NCBI GenBank assembly: GCA_910579185.1
Contig: CAJTTG010000012.1
Coordinates: 1 to 64,000, forward strand
Source of the DNA: an uncultured Muribaculaceae bacterium
GTDB taxonomy: Bacteria > Bacteroidota > Bacteroidia > Bacteroidales > Muribaculaceae
Direction: 5' to 3'
DNA: 64,000 bases
The notes below the pieces were generated by a model. That model saw only the letters and a program-made list of their open reading frames with translations, did no database searches and was not told where the DNA came from. Positions within the stretch are counted from its first letter, which is position 1. The number at the start of each line of letters is the position of its first letter. Positions 24,020 to 33,057 of the stretch are shown here, piece by piece. The position numbers and the translations under genes are program-made.

Positions 24020-25407
24020 AAAAAGAAGCATTCATAGCCGTTGACTTTGGCGGCGGCAGCGGAAGAGTGATGGCCGGAACTATTGACGGCCATACTCTGC
24101 GGCTGCACGAGGTTCGCCGATTCGGCAACCGGCAGGTGACGATGGGTGGACATACCTACTGGAACTTCCTGTCGCTGTTTGACGAGATGGTCTCGGGTCT
24201 TGCCGATGCTGTCAATGCCGGCTACCGGATCCGCAGCATCGGTATCGATACCTGGGGCGTTGATTTCGGATTTATTGACGGACAGGGGAATCTGCTCGGC
24301 AATCCTATCTGCTACCGCGACGGGGGAGTGGCCGGAGCTGCCGAGGAATTTTTTGAGAGAAACGGGATTACAGCCGCAGAGCATTATTCCGAGGCCGGCA
24401 TCCAAGTGATGGATATCAACAGCGTTTATCGTCTGGCCCGGATGGTCGGTACAGATCCGTCGATGGTTGGTGCAGCCTCGCGGCTTCTGTTCACTCCGGA
24501 TCTGTTCAGCTATTTCCTGACGGGAAAAGCGATGAACGAATATACCATCGCCTCCACATCGGGGCTGCTTGATGCCCGTACACGCGACTGGAACCGGGCG
24601 TTGATGCGCAAGGCCGGGATTCCTGAGCGTCTTTTCGGTGAGATAGTGATGCCGGGAAATGTGCGCGGACAGTTGACCGAGGAGGTTAAGTCGCGTATCG
24701 GCATTGACTATGATGTTGATGTGGTGGCCGTCGGGTCGCATGACACGGCAGGTGCGGTCTATTGCGTTGACGGGGACTATGACAGCAGCCGCACGGCGTA
24801 TCTCAGTTCCGGCACATGGTCGCTCCTTGGTGTGGCTATTGATCAGCCTATCCTGACAGAAGCGGCGCGAGAGAACGGGTTTACGAACGAGGGTGGCGTA
24901 GGTGGAAAGATCCGGTTCCTGCAAAATATCACCGGCTTGTGGATCCTTCAGAACCTTATGAGCGAATGGGCCGAGAAAGGCCTGCCGACGGATTATGGCA
25001 CTTTGCTTTCAGCTGCCGATGAGGCTGTCACGCCGGCAATCATAGATGTTGATGATCCGATGTTCCATTCTCCGCGCAGCATGACGGCGGCTATCGACAC
25101 GTATTGCCGCGAACATTCGATGGCGGTTCCATCCGGTCAGGGTGAATACGTGAGATGCGTTCTGCAATCACTCGCCCACCGTTACAAAAAAGGAGTTGAA
25201 GGCCTGAATGCGTTGCTCCCGGAGCCTGTGGCGCGGTTACAGATAATAGGCGGAGGCAGCCGCAACGGATTGCTGAACAGACTGACCGCCGAGGCAACAG
25301 GCCTGGAGGTTGTTGCCGGTCCGGTAGAAGCGACTGCAATCGGCAATATCCTGTTGCAGGCAAAAGCTGCCGGCTTTGATACTGAAGCCGTTACAGAAAT
25401 TCTATAA
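24016..25407 (+). CDS. fucK: FGGY carbohydrate kinase, L-fuculokinase (rhamnulokinase-like)
   Basis: This 463-residue FGGY-family kinase expected to phosphorylate L-fuculose has the N-terminal phosphate-binding DFGGGSGR (10-17), GIDTWGVDFGFID (76-88), then SHDTAGAVYCVDGDY and the C-terminal IIGGGSRNGLLNRLTAEATG ATP-binding segment. The sequence is closer in style to rhamnulokinase (GIDTWGVDFG) than to E. coli FucK, as is usual for Bacteroides fucose operons. The operon position between fucA and fucP settles the substrate; sequence alone would not exclude L-rhamnulose. Confidence 0.87.
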   Translation: MKKEAFIAVDFGGGSGRVMAGTIDGHTLRLHEVRRFGNRQVTMGGHTYWNFLSLFDEMVSGLADAVNAGYRIRSIGIDTWGVDFGFIDGQGNLLGNPICYRDGGVAGAAEEFFERNGITAAEHYSEAGIQVMDINSVYRLARMVGTDPSMVGAASRLLFTPDLFSYFLTGKAMNEYTIASTSGLLDARTRDWNRALMRKAGIPERLFGEIVMPGNVRGQLTEEVKSRIGIDYDVDVVAVGSHDTAGAVYCVDGDYDSSRTAYLSSGTWSLLGVAIDQPILTEAARENGFTNEGGVGGKIRFLQNITGLWILQNLMSEWAEKGLPTDYGTLLSAADEAVTPAIIDVDDPMFHSPRSMTAAIDTYCREHSMAVPSGQGEYVRCVLQSLAHRYKKGVEGLNALLPEPVARLQIIGGGSRNGLLNRLTAEATGLEVVAGPVEATAIGNILLQAKAAGFDTEAVTEIL

Positions 25408-25454
25408 ATCAACCTTACACACTTACCAAAAGACATACCTTATACTCTGAATCC

Positions 25455-26765
25455 ATGAAAACTATAGAGCGAGAGAAACCTAAATTGCTGGAAAAGAAAT
25501 ATGTAGTGCCGTTTGTGCTTGTGACCGCACTTTTTGCATTGTGGGGATTTGCCAACGATATCACCAATCCGATGGTGGCTGCTTTCCAGACCGTCATGGA
25601 GCTATCGGCAGCCAAGGCTTCTATGATCCAGTTTGCATTCTACGGTGGATATGCCACTATGGCTATTCCGGCGGCTTTGTTTATCCGCCGTTACAGCTAT
25701 AAGAGCGGCATATTGCTTGGGCTGGGATTATATGCCATCGGCGCTTTCCTCTTTATTCCGGCCGCAGCCTACGAGCAGTTCTCATATTTCTGTGTGTCGC
25801 TCTATGTGCTGACATTCGGTCTTGCGTTTCTTGAGACCACGGCAAATCCCTATATACTGTCGCTTGGCGATAAGGCAACATCGACACAGCGATTGAATCT
25901 GGCGCAGGCTTTCAATCCTGTCGGTTCGCTTTCGGGAATGGCCGTGGCGTCGCTGATCATTCTACCCAATCTCCTGTCGGATCAGCGTGATGCCGCCGGG
26001 CAGCTGATCTTCTCAGGGCTTGATGCGGCTGAAAAGTCGGCAATAAGGGTACATGACCTTGCCGTGATCCGCGATCCGTATGTAGCCATCGGCCTTGTGG
26101 TGCTGGTTATGTTCGTTGTCATAGCGTTGGTCAAGATGCCGCACACAGACGGGAAAGGTGAGAAGATCAATGCCGTGGAGACGCTGCGGCGTCTGTGGCA
26201 TAACCGCGAATATTGCAGCGGTGTAGTGGCGCAGATGTTCTATGTTGCGGCTCAGATCATGGTGTGGACATTCATTATCCAATATGCCGACAATCTCGGA
26301 ATCAATAAGGCTACAGCCCAGACATATAATATATGTGCCATGGGGCTTGCGCTGACATTCCGTTTCGTCGGAACATATCTGATGCGATATTTCGCCCCAA
26401 GCAGAATGCTGATAGCTTTCGGTGTAGGCGCGATAATATGCACCCTCGGCACGATATTCCTACAGAATATAGCCGGACTTTATTGTCTTGTAGGTATCAG
26501 TGCGTTCATGTCGATAATGTTCCCGAGCATCTATGGAATAGCTCTTGAACGCGTTGATCGCCGGGACACGTCGCTCGGAGCGGCATTTCTTGTGATGGCG
26601 ATAGTGGGGGGTGCCTTGATGCCGCCTATGCAGGGGGCTATCATCGATCTCAAGAGCATCGGATCGATGGCGGCGGTTAATGTATCGTTCGCTTTACCTC
26701 TGATCTGTTTCGTTGTAGTGACCCTATATGGCATCTACACGACGCGTCTCAGCCGTCTGCGGTAG
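25455..26765 (+). CDS. fucP: L-fucose:H+ symporter
   Basis: This 436-residue, 12-segment major-facilitator transporter belongs to the fucose/galactose/glucose (FHS) branch. The start VPFVLVTALFALWGFANDITNPMVAAFQ matches FucP, and later segments include ALTFGLAFLETTANPYILSLG and NLAQAFNPVGSLSGM, hallmarks of the family. It imports L-fucose across the inner membrane to feed FucI-FucK-FucA. It lies 47 bp after the kinase and ends the operon; a hairpin candidate follows at 26824. Confidence 0.94.
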   Translation: MKTIEREKPKLLEKKYVVPFVLVTALFALWGFANDITNPMVAAFQTVMELSAAKASMIQFAFYGGYATMAIPAALFIRRYSYKSGILLGLGLYAIGAFLFIPAAAYEQFSYFCVSLYVLTFGLAFLETTANPYILSLGDKATSTQRLNLAQAFNPVGSLSGMAVASLIILPNLLSDQRDAAGQLIFSGLDAAEKSAIRVHDLAVIRDPYVAIGLVVLVMFVVIALVKMPHTDGKGEKINAVETLRRLWHNREYCSGVVAQMFYVAAQIMVWTFIIQYADNLGINKATAQTYNICAMGLALTFRFVGTYLMRYFAPSRMLIAFGVGAIICTLGTIFLQNIAGLYCLVGISAFMSIMFPSIYGIALERVDRRDTSLGAAFLVMAIVGGALMPPMQGAIIDLKSIGSMAAVNVSFALPLICFVVVTLYGIYTTRLSRLR

Positions 26766-26823
26766 TTACCGGACGGACTCCGTTCAAAGCAGCCCGGCCA
26801 TATAGATGGGCAGATATTGGAAT

Positions 26824-26849
26824 CCTTACGCAGGTCTTTTTGCGTAGGG
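26824..26849 (+). terminator. Candidate terminator of the fucose operon
   Basis: A 9-bp stem (26824-26832 with 26841-26849, one wobble) is followed by a modest T-rich stretch (TTCAATTTGTTTATT). It lies 59 bp after the fucP stop. Confidence 0.45.
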
Positions 26850-26930
26850 GTTCAATTTGTTTATTGTCAAACTGTTAGTGCTGGAAATGTACGAAAACAT
26901 AAAATGTTGGGGCGCGGACGGATGAAAAAA

Positions 26931-26963
26931 GGCACGGGTGCGCAATCACTGCGAACCCGTGCC
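26931..26963 (-). terminator. Terminator of the pepP-carbonic anhydrase unit
   Basis: A 9-bp GC-rich stem (26931-26939 with 26955-26963) is followed on the minus strand by six T. It lies 34 bp beyond the stop of the leftward carbonic-anhydrase-like gene. Confidence 0.75.
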
Positions 26964-26996
26964 GAGGGGTATATTAGGGGGTAAAGTGTCGGATTG

Positions 26997-27536
26997 TTAT
27001 TCCCGGGAACTATCTGTCGGGGTCTCGTCGTACCACCGGGAGTACATGAGGTAGTTCCGGGCTATTTTCTGGTTGAGCTCACGGGACGTGGCCGGATCGA
27101 CCATCTTGATGAATTTCGCCGGAGCACCACCCCATAGCTCGTTGGGCCCTATCTGTGTTCTTGACAGTACCACAGATCCGGCAGCAACAAGAGCACCTTC
27201 TCCAACAACGGCATCGTCCATTACCACGGCACCCATTCCAACAAGGGCAAGATCGCATATCTTGCAGCCGTGCAGGGTCACGTTGTGGCCGATCGAGACA
27301 TCGTTGCCGATCTCAATGGTTGATTTCTGATATAGGGTGTGCAGTACGGTTCCGTCCTGTATGTTGACACGGTTGCCGATACGTATGGAGTTCACGTCGC
27401 CACGAAGGACGGTGTTGAACCAGATGCTGCATTCGTCGCCCATCACTACATCGCCAATTATCGTGGCGTTGTCGGCAAGGAAGCAGTCTTTACCAATCTT
27501 TGGAGTGAAACCGCGCAGGGGTTTTATGAGAGCCAT
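26997..27536 (-). CDS. Gamma-carbonic-anhydrase-like hexapeptide protein
   Basis: This 179-residue left-handed beta-helix protein has repeated hexapeptides (IGDVVMGDECSIWFNTVLRGDVNSIRIGNRVNIQDGTVLH), forming a trimer. The three metal-binding histidines of the gamma-class/YrdA family are visible in VLHTLYQ, SIGHNVTLHG. It may hydrate CO2 or bind metal without strong activity; many family members are of uncertain activity. It lies 8 bp downstream of the aminopeptidase gene and is followed by a terminator. Confidence 0.88.
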   Translation of the reverse strand: MALIKPLRGFTPKIGKDCFLADNATIIGDVVMGDECSIWFNTVLRGDVNSIRIGNRVNIQDGTVLHTLYQKSTIEIGNDVSIGHNVTLHGCKICDLALVGMGAVVMDDAVVGEGALVAAGSVVLSRTQIGPNELWGGAPAKFIKMVDPATSRELNQKIARNYLMYSRWYDETPTDSSRE

Positions 27537-27544
27537 ACCTATTA

Positions 27545-29332
27545 TTATTTAGAGATTGGACGGGTTTTTTCAATCAGCCATTCCTGAGCCGGAGCGTCGA
27601 GCAGAGGCAGGAGGCGTTCGCATACCATTGCATGGTAATCGTTGACCCAACGGATTTCTTCATCGGTCATGATGTCGGTGTCGAATAGCCGAATGTCGAA
27701 AGGACAGAGCGTGAGTGTCTCGAATTTGAGGAAGTGGCCGAAATCGGTTGTGAACGCATCCGTTGTCAGCACGAGGTTCTCGCAGCGGATACCGTATTCG
27801 CCTTCACGGTAGAGCCCCGGTTCGTTGGATGTGATCATGCCGGGAGTCATGGGGGCGAGTGTATCGTTCAGGCGTATGCTCTGAGGTCCTTCGTGAACGT
27901 TGAGGAAATGTCCCACTCCGTGACCTGTGCCATGAAGATAGCTCAGACCTTCTTTCCAAAGGTTGATACGTGCGAGGACATCGAGCTGTGCGCCACGAGT
28001 GCCGACGGGGAAAATGGCTGTGGCCAAGGCGATGTGGCCTTTCATCACGAGGGTGAAGTCGTGGCGTTGCGCATTGGTCGGATTGCCGAGTGTGATTGTT
28101 CGTGTGATATCGGTAGTTCCGTCGATATAGTTTGCGCCGGAGTCTATGAGCAACAGATTGTCGGGAGTCAGAGTGGCATCAGATTCGGGAGTGGCGCTAT
28201 AGTGAACAATAGCACCGTGAGGACCGAATCCGGCGATGGTCTCGAAGCTGAGGTCGAAGAAGCGTTCTCCCTGACGGCGGTTGCGCAGGAGAATGTCTCC
28301 GACTCCAATCTCTGTCAGATGCTCTCCGGCAGCCATAGTTGCCTCGATTTCCATAAGAGAGCGTACCATGGCAACTCCATCGCGCAGCATTGCGTCGCGC
28401 ACACCCTTTAGCTGAGTCTCGTTTTTAACGGCTTTGAGCATGGCTACGGCCGAAGTCCCTACTATGGCTCTGGCTCCGAGAACCGGGAGCAATGCTCCGG
28501 CACTCTGTCCGGAAGAGATCAGGACATGCTCATTTTCCGGCAGACCGGAGAGGAATGAGAGGATATCGCCATATGGGCGCGTCGAGATATTGCGGGCGGA
28601 GAGGTAGGCCTCGACATCGGCGTTGATCTTGCGCTGGTCAATGAAGAGCGTGGCACCCTGCGGACCGAGGTAGAGGAAAGATGTGGCTACAGGATTGCAT
28701 TCAACGTCGGAAGAACGGATGTTGAGCGTCCAAGCGATCTCAGCCAGATCGGAGATGAAAATAGCGTCGGCTCCGCGCTTTGCCACTTCGTCCATCACGC
28801 GACCGATTTTCGACACGGCATCTTCGCCGGAGAATTCCACCGGATGCACAAACACATCGTTGGCCGGGATGGCCGGACGGTCGAGCCAAAGAGTGTCAAT
28901 GGGGTTGAAGTCGACTTTCAGGGATATTCCTTTTGCTTCGAAGGCCTGCTGCATATCGCGTGTCGCAGATACGTTGAAAAGCATACCGTCGATTCCGACA
29001 GTGGATCCGGAGGGGAGTTTGGCGCAGAGGTAGTCAACGATAGCCGGAGTCTCCGGTTTGCCATCCTCCATGACGCTGATTCCCGTTCCGTCGAGTTGCT
29101 GGGCAGCCTGAAGCCAGTAACGGGAGTCGGCCCAGATAAAAGCTTCGTCGGCAAGGACAACGAGATCGCCGGCGGATCCGGTGAAGCCGCTTAGCCATCG
29201 GCGAACCTGCCAGTGGTCGGCCAGGTATTCTCCCTGATGAGGGTCTGTCTGAGGAATGATCACGGCATCTACGCCGTCGGCACGCATAGCATCGCGCAAC
29301 TGCCCGATCCGGGCCTGAATATCTTCTTTCAT
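27545..29332 (-). CDS. pepP: Xaa-Pro aminopeptidase (aminopeptidase P, M24B)
   Basis: This 595-residue cytoplasmic metallopeptidase removes N-terminal residues before proline. Two creatinase-type N-terminal domains (about 5-140 and 160-310) precede the pita-bread catalytic domain. The dinuclear metal ligands are visible in LLIDSGANYIDGTTDITRT (two Asp), GTGHGVGHFLNVHEGP (His), ITSNEPGLYREGEYG (Glu) and the following RCENLVL (Glu). The long form (about 600 residues) is the eukaryotic-like type common in Bacteroidota. A -7 box lies at 29391-29398, giving a leader of about 55 nt. Confidence 0.94.
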   Translation of the reverse strand: MKEDIQARIGQLRDAMRADGVDAVIIPQTDPHQGEYLADHWQVRRWLSGFTGSAGDLVVLADEAFIWADSRYWLQAAQQLDGTGISVMEDGKPETPAIVDYLCAKLPSGSTVGIDGMLFNVSATRDMQQAFEAKGISLKVDFNPIDTLWLDRPAIPANDVFVHPVEFSGEDAVSKIGRVMDEVAKRGADAIFISDLAEIAWTLNIRSSDVECNPVATSFLYLGPQGATLFIDQRKINADVEAYLSARNISTRPYGDILSFLSGLPENEHVLISSGQSAGALLPVLGARAIVGTSAVAMLKAVKNETQLKGVRDAMLRDGVAMVRSLMEIEATMAAGEHLTEIGVGDILLRNRRQGERFFDLSFETIAGFGPHGAIVHYSATPESDATLTPDNLLLIDSGANYIDGTTDITRTITLGNPTNAQRHDFTLVMKGHIALATAIFPVGTRGAQLDVLARINLWKEGLSYLHGTGHGVGHFLNVHEGPQSIRLNDTLAPMTPGMITSNEPGLYREGEYGIRCENLVLTTDAFTTDFGHFLKFETLTLCPFDIRLFDTDIMTDEEIRWVNDYHAMVCERLLPLLDAPAQEWLIEKTRPISK

Positions 29333-29390
29333 AGTTAAGAGGGTGTTTCGAACAAATCATGATGGAAGCCTTCTGTGGCAACCACAGCCA

Positions 29391-29398
29391 CAAAAATA
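29391..29398 (-). promoter_or_regulatory. -7 box of pepP
   Basis: On the minus strand TATTTTTG fits TAnnTTTG, about 58 bp before the pepP ATG. No clear -33 is seen. It is back to back with the B12-operon promoter about 45 bp away. Confidence 0.45.
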
Positions 29399-29440
29399 AT
29401 GAATATCTTGCATATTATGTTGGAAAAGATTGTGAATTTA

Positions 29441-29471
29441 TTTGCCGGGAGGTTGAAAAATTGTAATTTTG
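29441..29471 (+). promoter_or_regulatory. Promoter of the B12 uptake operon
   Basis: TTTG (29441-29444), a 19-bp spacer and TAATTTTG (29464-29471) fit the Bacteroidota consensus perfectly. The predicted start (about 29476) is just before the riboswitch aptamer. Confidence 0.85.
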
Positions 29472-29484
29472 TCGGCGTTATGGT

Positions 29485-29700
29485 CTCATAAAGCCGAAGA
29501 GTCGGCAAAGAAAGTGAGATAACTTTCAGAGATAATAGGGAATCCGGTGGAAAACCGGGACAGTACCCGCTGCTGTGAGTTCCGAGGGTGATAATCATGA
29601 GATTGTCAATCCGAAAACACTCTTTCACAGAAAAGTCACTGCCGTTGATTGATACGGTGGGAAGGCGTGGAAGAGCGGAACAAGTCAGAAGACCTGCCAT
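29485..29700 (+). ncRNA. Cobalamin (adenosylcobalamin-type) riboswitch aptamer
   Basis: The conserved core is present: GGGAA..CCGGTG..AACCGGGACAGTACCCGCTGCTGTGA (29538-29578). The B12 box AGTCAGAAGACCTGCC (29683-29698) differs from the usual AGYCAGGAGACCTGCC at one base. Small hairpins such as GCCGA-agag-TCGGC (29493-29506) fit the peripheral stems. Aptamer ends are approximate. It senses cobalamin and switches off the downstream uptake genes when the vitamin is plentiful. Confidence 0.95.
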
Positions 29701-29828
29701 GACAAAAATCGTTCTACGCCTGCGGGACTACGGGCAATGCGGTGATATGGTCAAGGCAGTCAGCATTGTTGTTCCTGTTGTCAGGTTGGGCGGTCTTGAA
29801 ATATTTCCTCAGTCAAAGAAATGCTGTG

Positions 29829-29872
29829 ATCCCGGATGCGTAGCCGAAAAGCGCATACGGGATAATTTTTTT
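29829..29872 (+). terminator. Terminator hairpin between riboswitch and TonB receptor gene
   Basis: A 12-bp stem with a single G-A mismatch (29829-29840 with 29852-29863) is followed by AATTTTTTT (29864-29872), 22 bp before the receptor ATG. It looks like a rho-independent terminator used as the riboswitch expression platform. Between aptamer and hairpin are about 130 nt that could hold the antiterminator, which I could not define. Confidence 0.7.
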
Positions 29873-29893
29873 ATTGACAGAAACGCAGCATAT

Positions 29894-31897
29894 ATGATTA
29901 GATACCAATTATTATCGAAATATTTCGTCCTTGGCCTGAGTCTTGTCGCCGCATTGACGGCCTATGGTAAAGAGCCGGGGGACAGCACAGCCCGAAGTCT
30001 TGGCGAAGTGGTTGTCACGGCGCAGAGCTACAAGGATGTTATACCGGCGCAGACGCTGAAAGGAGCGGAGCTTGACGCCTTGCGCTCGCACAATGTTGCG
30101 GATGCGCTGCGCTTCTTCTCCGGCATCCAGCTTAAGGACTATGGTGGAGTGGGAGGCATCAAAACCGTCAATATCCGATCAATGGGCACAAACCACATGG
30201 GAGTCTATTACAACGGTATTGAGCTTGGCAACGCACAGAACGGGCAGGTTGACCTCGGCAAGTACTCGCTTGAGAATATTGAGGCCGTCAGCCTGTACAA
30301 TGGACAGAAAAGCGATATATTCCAGTCGGCACGCGAATTCGGGTCGGCCGGGTCGATTTATCTGACAACACGCTTCCCGACCTTCAAAGAAGGGCAGACC
30401 TCGCGTCTCCGTGTTGGTTTGCGTGCAGGTTCGTTTGACCTGTTCGACGCATCGGTCACCTTTGACTATAAGCTCAGCCGCAATGTCAGTTTCAGCTTCA
30501 ACGGGGAATGGCTTACGTCGTCGGGAAAATATAAGTTCCGTTACCGTCGCGTGACTCCATCCGGTGAGCTGGCCTACGACACGACGGCCGTCAGACAGAA
30601 CGGCGATATAGATGCCGTCAGATTTGAGGCCGGAGTGCATGGATTTCTACCTAAAGGGCGATGGAAAGCATTTGTCTATCACTACAATTCGGAGCGTGGC
30701 GTTCCCGGAGCGATCGTGAACAATGTGTGGCGCAGGGGTGAGCGTCTGTGGGACCGCAACACATTCGCCCAAGGGATGTTTGAATATGATGTCAGCCGTG
30801 TCTGGTCGCTAAAGGTCAACACTAAGTATGCCTATGACTATACGCGCTATGTCAACAATGACGATAAGCTGATCCATGTTGACAATATCTATAAACAGAA
30901 GGAGGTCTATCTCTCATGGGCCAACAGGTTCTCCATACTTCCCAACTGGGAATGGTCGGCGGCCTACGATTTCCAGTGGAACGGACTTAGTGAATATACG
31001 AGTGTGCACCGCACCACGCATTGGCTTTCGACAGCCACGGCCTTCTCTTTAGGCGACTGCTTTAAGATGCAGGCGAGCGCGTTGGCCACTGTAGTCAATG
31101 AAGAGCGCAGGGATCGCGACGAGGCACCTGACAAGTTCAAATTCACCCCCGGAGTGTTCATGAGTCTGAAGCCTCTGCGGCGTCCCAATCTCGTTTTACG
31201 GGCTTTTTTCAAACAGAGCTACAGGATGCCGACGTTCAACGACCTGTATTATACCGATATGGGAAATGCATATCTGAAACCGGAATCGGCCACACAATAC
31301 AATGTGGGCGTTCTCTACGATATTTCGCGGAACGCCGGTCTGTTCCGTTTTTTCAGTATCGGAGTCGACGCATATTATAATGAGGTGAAGGATAAGATCG
31401 TGGCATATCCCAAGGGACAGCAGTTCCGGTGGACGATGCTTAATCTGGGCCGTGTGAGGATACGGGGAATCGATGCAAACGCCCATCTGACATTCCGTCT
31501 GCCGGGAGAGGTGGATCTCACCGGCAAATTGCAGTACACCTACCAGGAGGCTATAGATGTGACAAATCCGGCAGACAATTACTACAGACACCAGATACCC
31601 TACATCCCATGGAACAGTTTCTCGGTGATCGCCATGGGGGGCTGGCGCGGCTGGACCTTCAACTATTCATTCATCTACACCGGCTACCGATATAATCAGC
31701 AGGAAAACATCCGCTACAATTATACACAGCCGTGGTACACGAGCGACATCTCGTTGATGAAATCGTTCCGTGTCGGTAGGGTTGAAATGCGTGCCACGGC
31801 AGAGGTCAACAATCTTTTTGCTCAGGATTATGACGTGATCCTGAATTATCCCATGCCGAAGCGCAACTATCGTTTCGGGTTAACAATTGAAATCTGA
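29894..31897 (+). CDS. btuB: TonB-dependent cobalamin receptor (BtuB-like)
   Basis: This 667-residue outer-membrane receptor has a signal peptide (MIRYQLLSKYFVLGLSLVAALTAYG), a TonB-box-like LGEVVVTAQS, a plug domain (about 45-165: DALRFFSGIQLKDYGGVGGIKTVNIRSMG and the NGIELGNAQNGQVDL segment), and a 22-strand-type barrel ending in RNYRFGLTIEI. The ATG at 29894 is chosen because it yields the signal peptide; upstream codons lie in the riboswitch. The riboswitch and the BtuG-like gene downstream make cobalamin the likely substrate. The stop overlaps the next start by one base. Confidence 0.92.
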   Translation: MIRYQLLSKYFVLGLSLVAALTAYGKEPGDSTARSLGEVVVTAQSYKDVIPAQTLKGAELDALRSHNVADALRFFSGIQLKDYGGVGGIKTVNIRSMGTNHMGVYYNGIELGNAQNGQVDLGKYSLENIEAVSLYNGQKSDIFQSAREFGSAGSIYLTTRFPTFKEGQTSRLRVGLRAGSFDLFDASVTFDYKLSRNVSFSFNGEWLTSSGKYKFRYRRVTPSGELAYDTTAVRQNGDIDAVRFEAGVHGFLPKGRWKAFVYHYNSERGVPGAIVNNVWRRGERLWDRNTFAQGMFEYDVSRVWSLKVNTKYAYDYTRYVNNDDKLIHVDNIYKQKEVYLSWANRFSILPNWEWSAAYDFQWNGLSEYTSVHRTTHWLSTATAFSLGDCFKMQASALATVVNEERRDRDEAPDKFKFTPGVFMSLKPLRRPNLVLRAFFKQSYRMPTFNDLYYTDMGNAYLKPESATQYNVGVLYDISRNAGLFRFFSIGVDAYYNEVKDKIVAYPKGQQFRWTMLNLGRVRIRGIDANAHLTFRLPGEVDLTGKLQYTYQEAIDVTNPADNYYRHQIPYIPWNSFSVIAMGGWRGWTFNYSFIYTGYRYNQQENIRYNYTQPWYTSDISLMKSFRVGRVEMRATAEVNNLFAQDYDVILNYPMPKRNYRFGLTIEI

Positions 31898-33057
31898 TGA
31901 AAAGACTATTGTATTATATAGTGGTGTCGCTGATGCTCTGTGAGACGGTCTTGTCGTGCAGGGAAGATGAGCTGGTAGTGCCGACGGAATACGACCTGTT
32001 GCCCGGAGGCCCGGACACGGAGTGTGACCCGATAGGCATGTACCTGCTGAACGAGGGCAACATGGGCTCCAACAAAGCGTCGATAGACTATGTCGATTTC
32101 CGCAACGGTTACTATATCCGCAATCTGTATGCGGAGCGTAACCCAACGGTGATCAAAGAGCTTGGCGATGTAGGCAACGATATCCAGATCTACGGCTCGC
32201 GGTTATATGCCGTGATCAACTGTTCCCATAAGGTGGAGGTTATGGATGCGCGAACGCTGCGCCGCATCGGCCAGATCGACATTCCCAATTGCCGTTATAT
32301 CAAATTCTCGCGCAACTGCGCCTATGTGACATCCTACGTAGGTCCGGTCCAGATGGATCCCGACGCCCAGGCCGGGGCGGTGTTCCAGGTCGATACCGCG
32401 ACATTGCAGATCACGGGCAAGTGTACCGTAGGCTATCAGCCTGACGAACTCGAGATCATGGGTGAATATATCTATGTGGCCAACTCGGGAGGTTACCGCG
32501 CCCCGAACTATGACCGCACGATCTCCGTCGTTGAGCGTTACGGCATGAAACAGGTGCAGAAGATACCTGTAGGTATCAATCTCCATCGCATCCGCGCCGA
32601 TAAGTACGGCAAACTGTGGGTGACCTCACGCGGCGACTACAACGGGATTCATTCCAAGCTGTTCGTGCTTGAACGGGAAAGCAAATGGTCTAACAATATG
32701 GTTGTGACCGACACGCTCAAGATCCCCTGCACTGAAATGTGTATCTATGGAGACTCGCTTTATTTCTACTCAACGGAATGGAGCAATGCTCTTGAACGCA
32801 ATACCATCACATACGGAATTGTTGATGTCAGGACAAAGGAGCTTGTCTCAACCTCGTTTATCACCGACGGGACGGAAGCGGATATAGAGATACCTTACGG
32901 GATAAATATTAATCCGGCCAACGGGGATATCTACGTCACTGATGCAAAAAATTATGTGTCGTCGGGTCAGCTGCACTGCTACAGCCACGACGGCAAACGT
33001 AAGTGGAGCGTCAGAACCGGCGATATTCCGGCTCACATGACATTCTTGTACAAATGA
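31897..33057 (+). CDS. BtuG-like beta-propeller surface lipoprotein
   Basis: This 386-residue lipoprotein has lipobox TVLSC with Cys21, followed by acidic REDE, resembling the Bacteroidota lipoprotein export signal for the cell surface. The body has YncE/DUF5074-style propeller blades: GMYLLNEGNMGSNKASIDYVDF, LGDVGNDIQIYGSRLYAVIN, KVEVMDARTLRRIGQIDIPN, PDELEIMGEYIYVANSGGY. In gut Bacteroides, BtuG is a DUF5074 surface lipoprotein that binds cobalamin very tightly and caps BtuB. Gene order directly after the receptor supports this role. The next gene overlaps by 4 bp. Confidence 0.87.
   Translation: MKRLLYYIVVSLMLCETVLSCREDELVVPTEYDLLPGGPDTECDPIGMYLLNEGNMGSNKASIDYVDFRNGYYIRNLYAERNPTVIKELGDVGNDIQIYGSRLYAVINCSHKVEVMDARTLRRIGQIDIPNCRYIKFSRNCAYVTSYVGPVQMDPDAQAGAVFQVDTATLQITGKCTVGYQPDELEIMGEYIYVANSGGYRAPNYDRTISVVERYGMKQVQKIPVGINLHRIRADKYGKLWVTSRGDYNGIHSKLFVLERESKWSNNMVVTDTLKIPCTEMCIYGDSLYFYSTEWSNALERNTITYGIVDVRTKELVSTSFITDGTEADIEIPYGININPANGDIYVTDAKNYVSSGQLHCYSHDGKRKWSVRTGDIPAHMTFLYK

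Noticed and set aside
24016..25407. Reading the kinase and aldolase as L-rhamnose rather than L-fucose genes
   Set aside because: The isomerase and permease are clearly of the fucose families, and a rhamnulokinase-like kinase is normal in Bacteroides fucose operons.
29588..29893. Start of the TonB receptor within the riboswitch (ATG at 29588)
   Set aside because: The frame is open by chance through the aptamer; the residues are not receptor-like, and the signal peptide begins at 29894.
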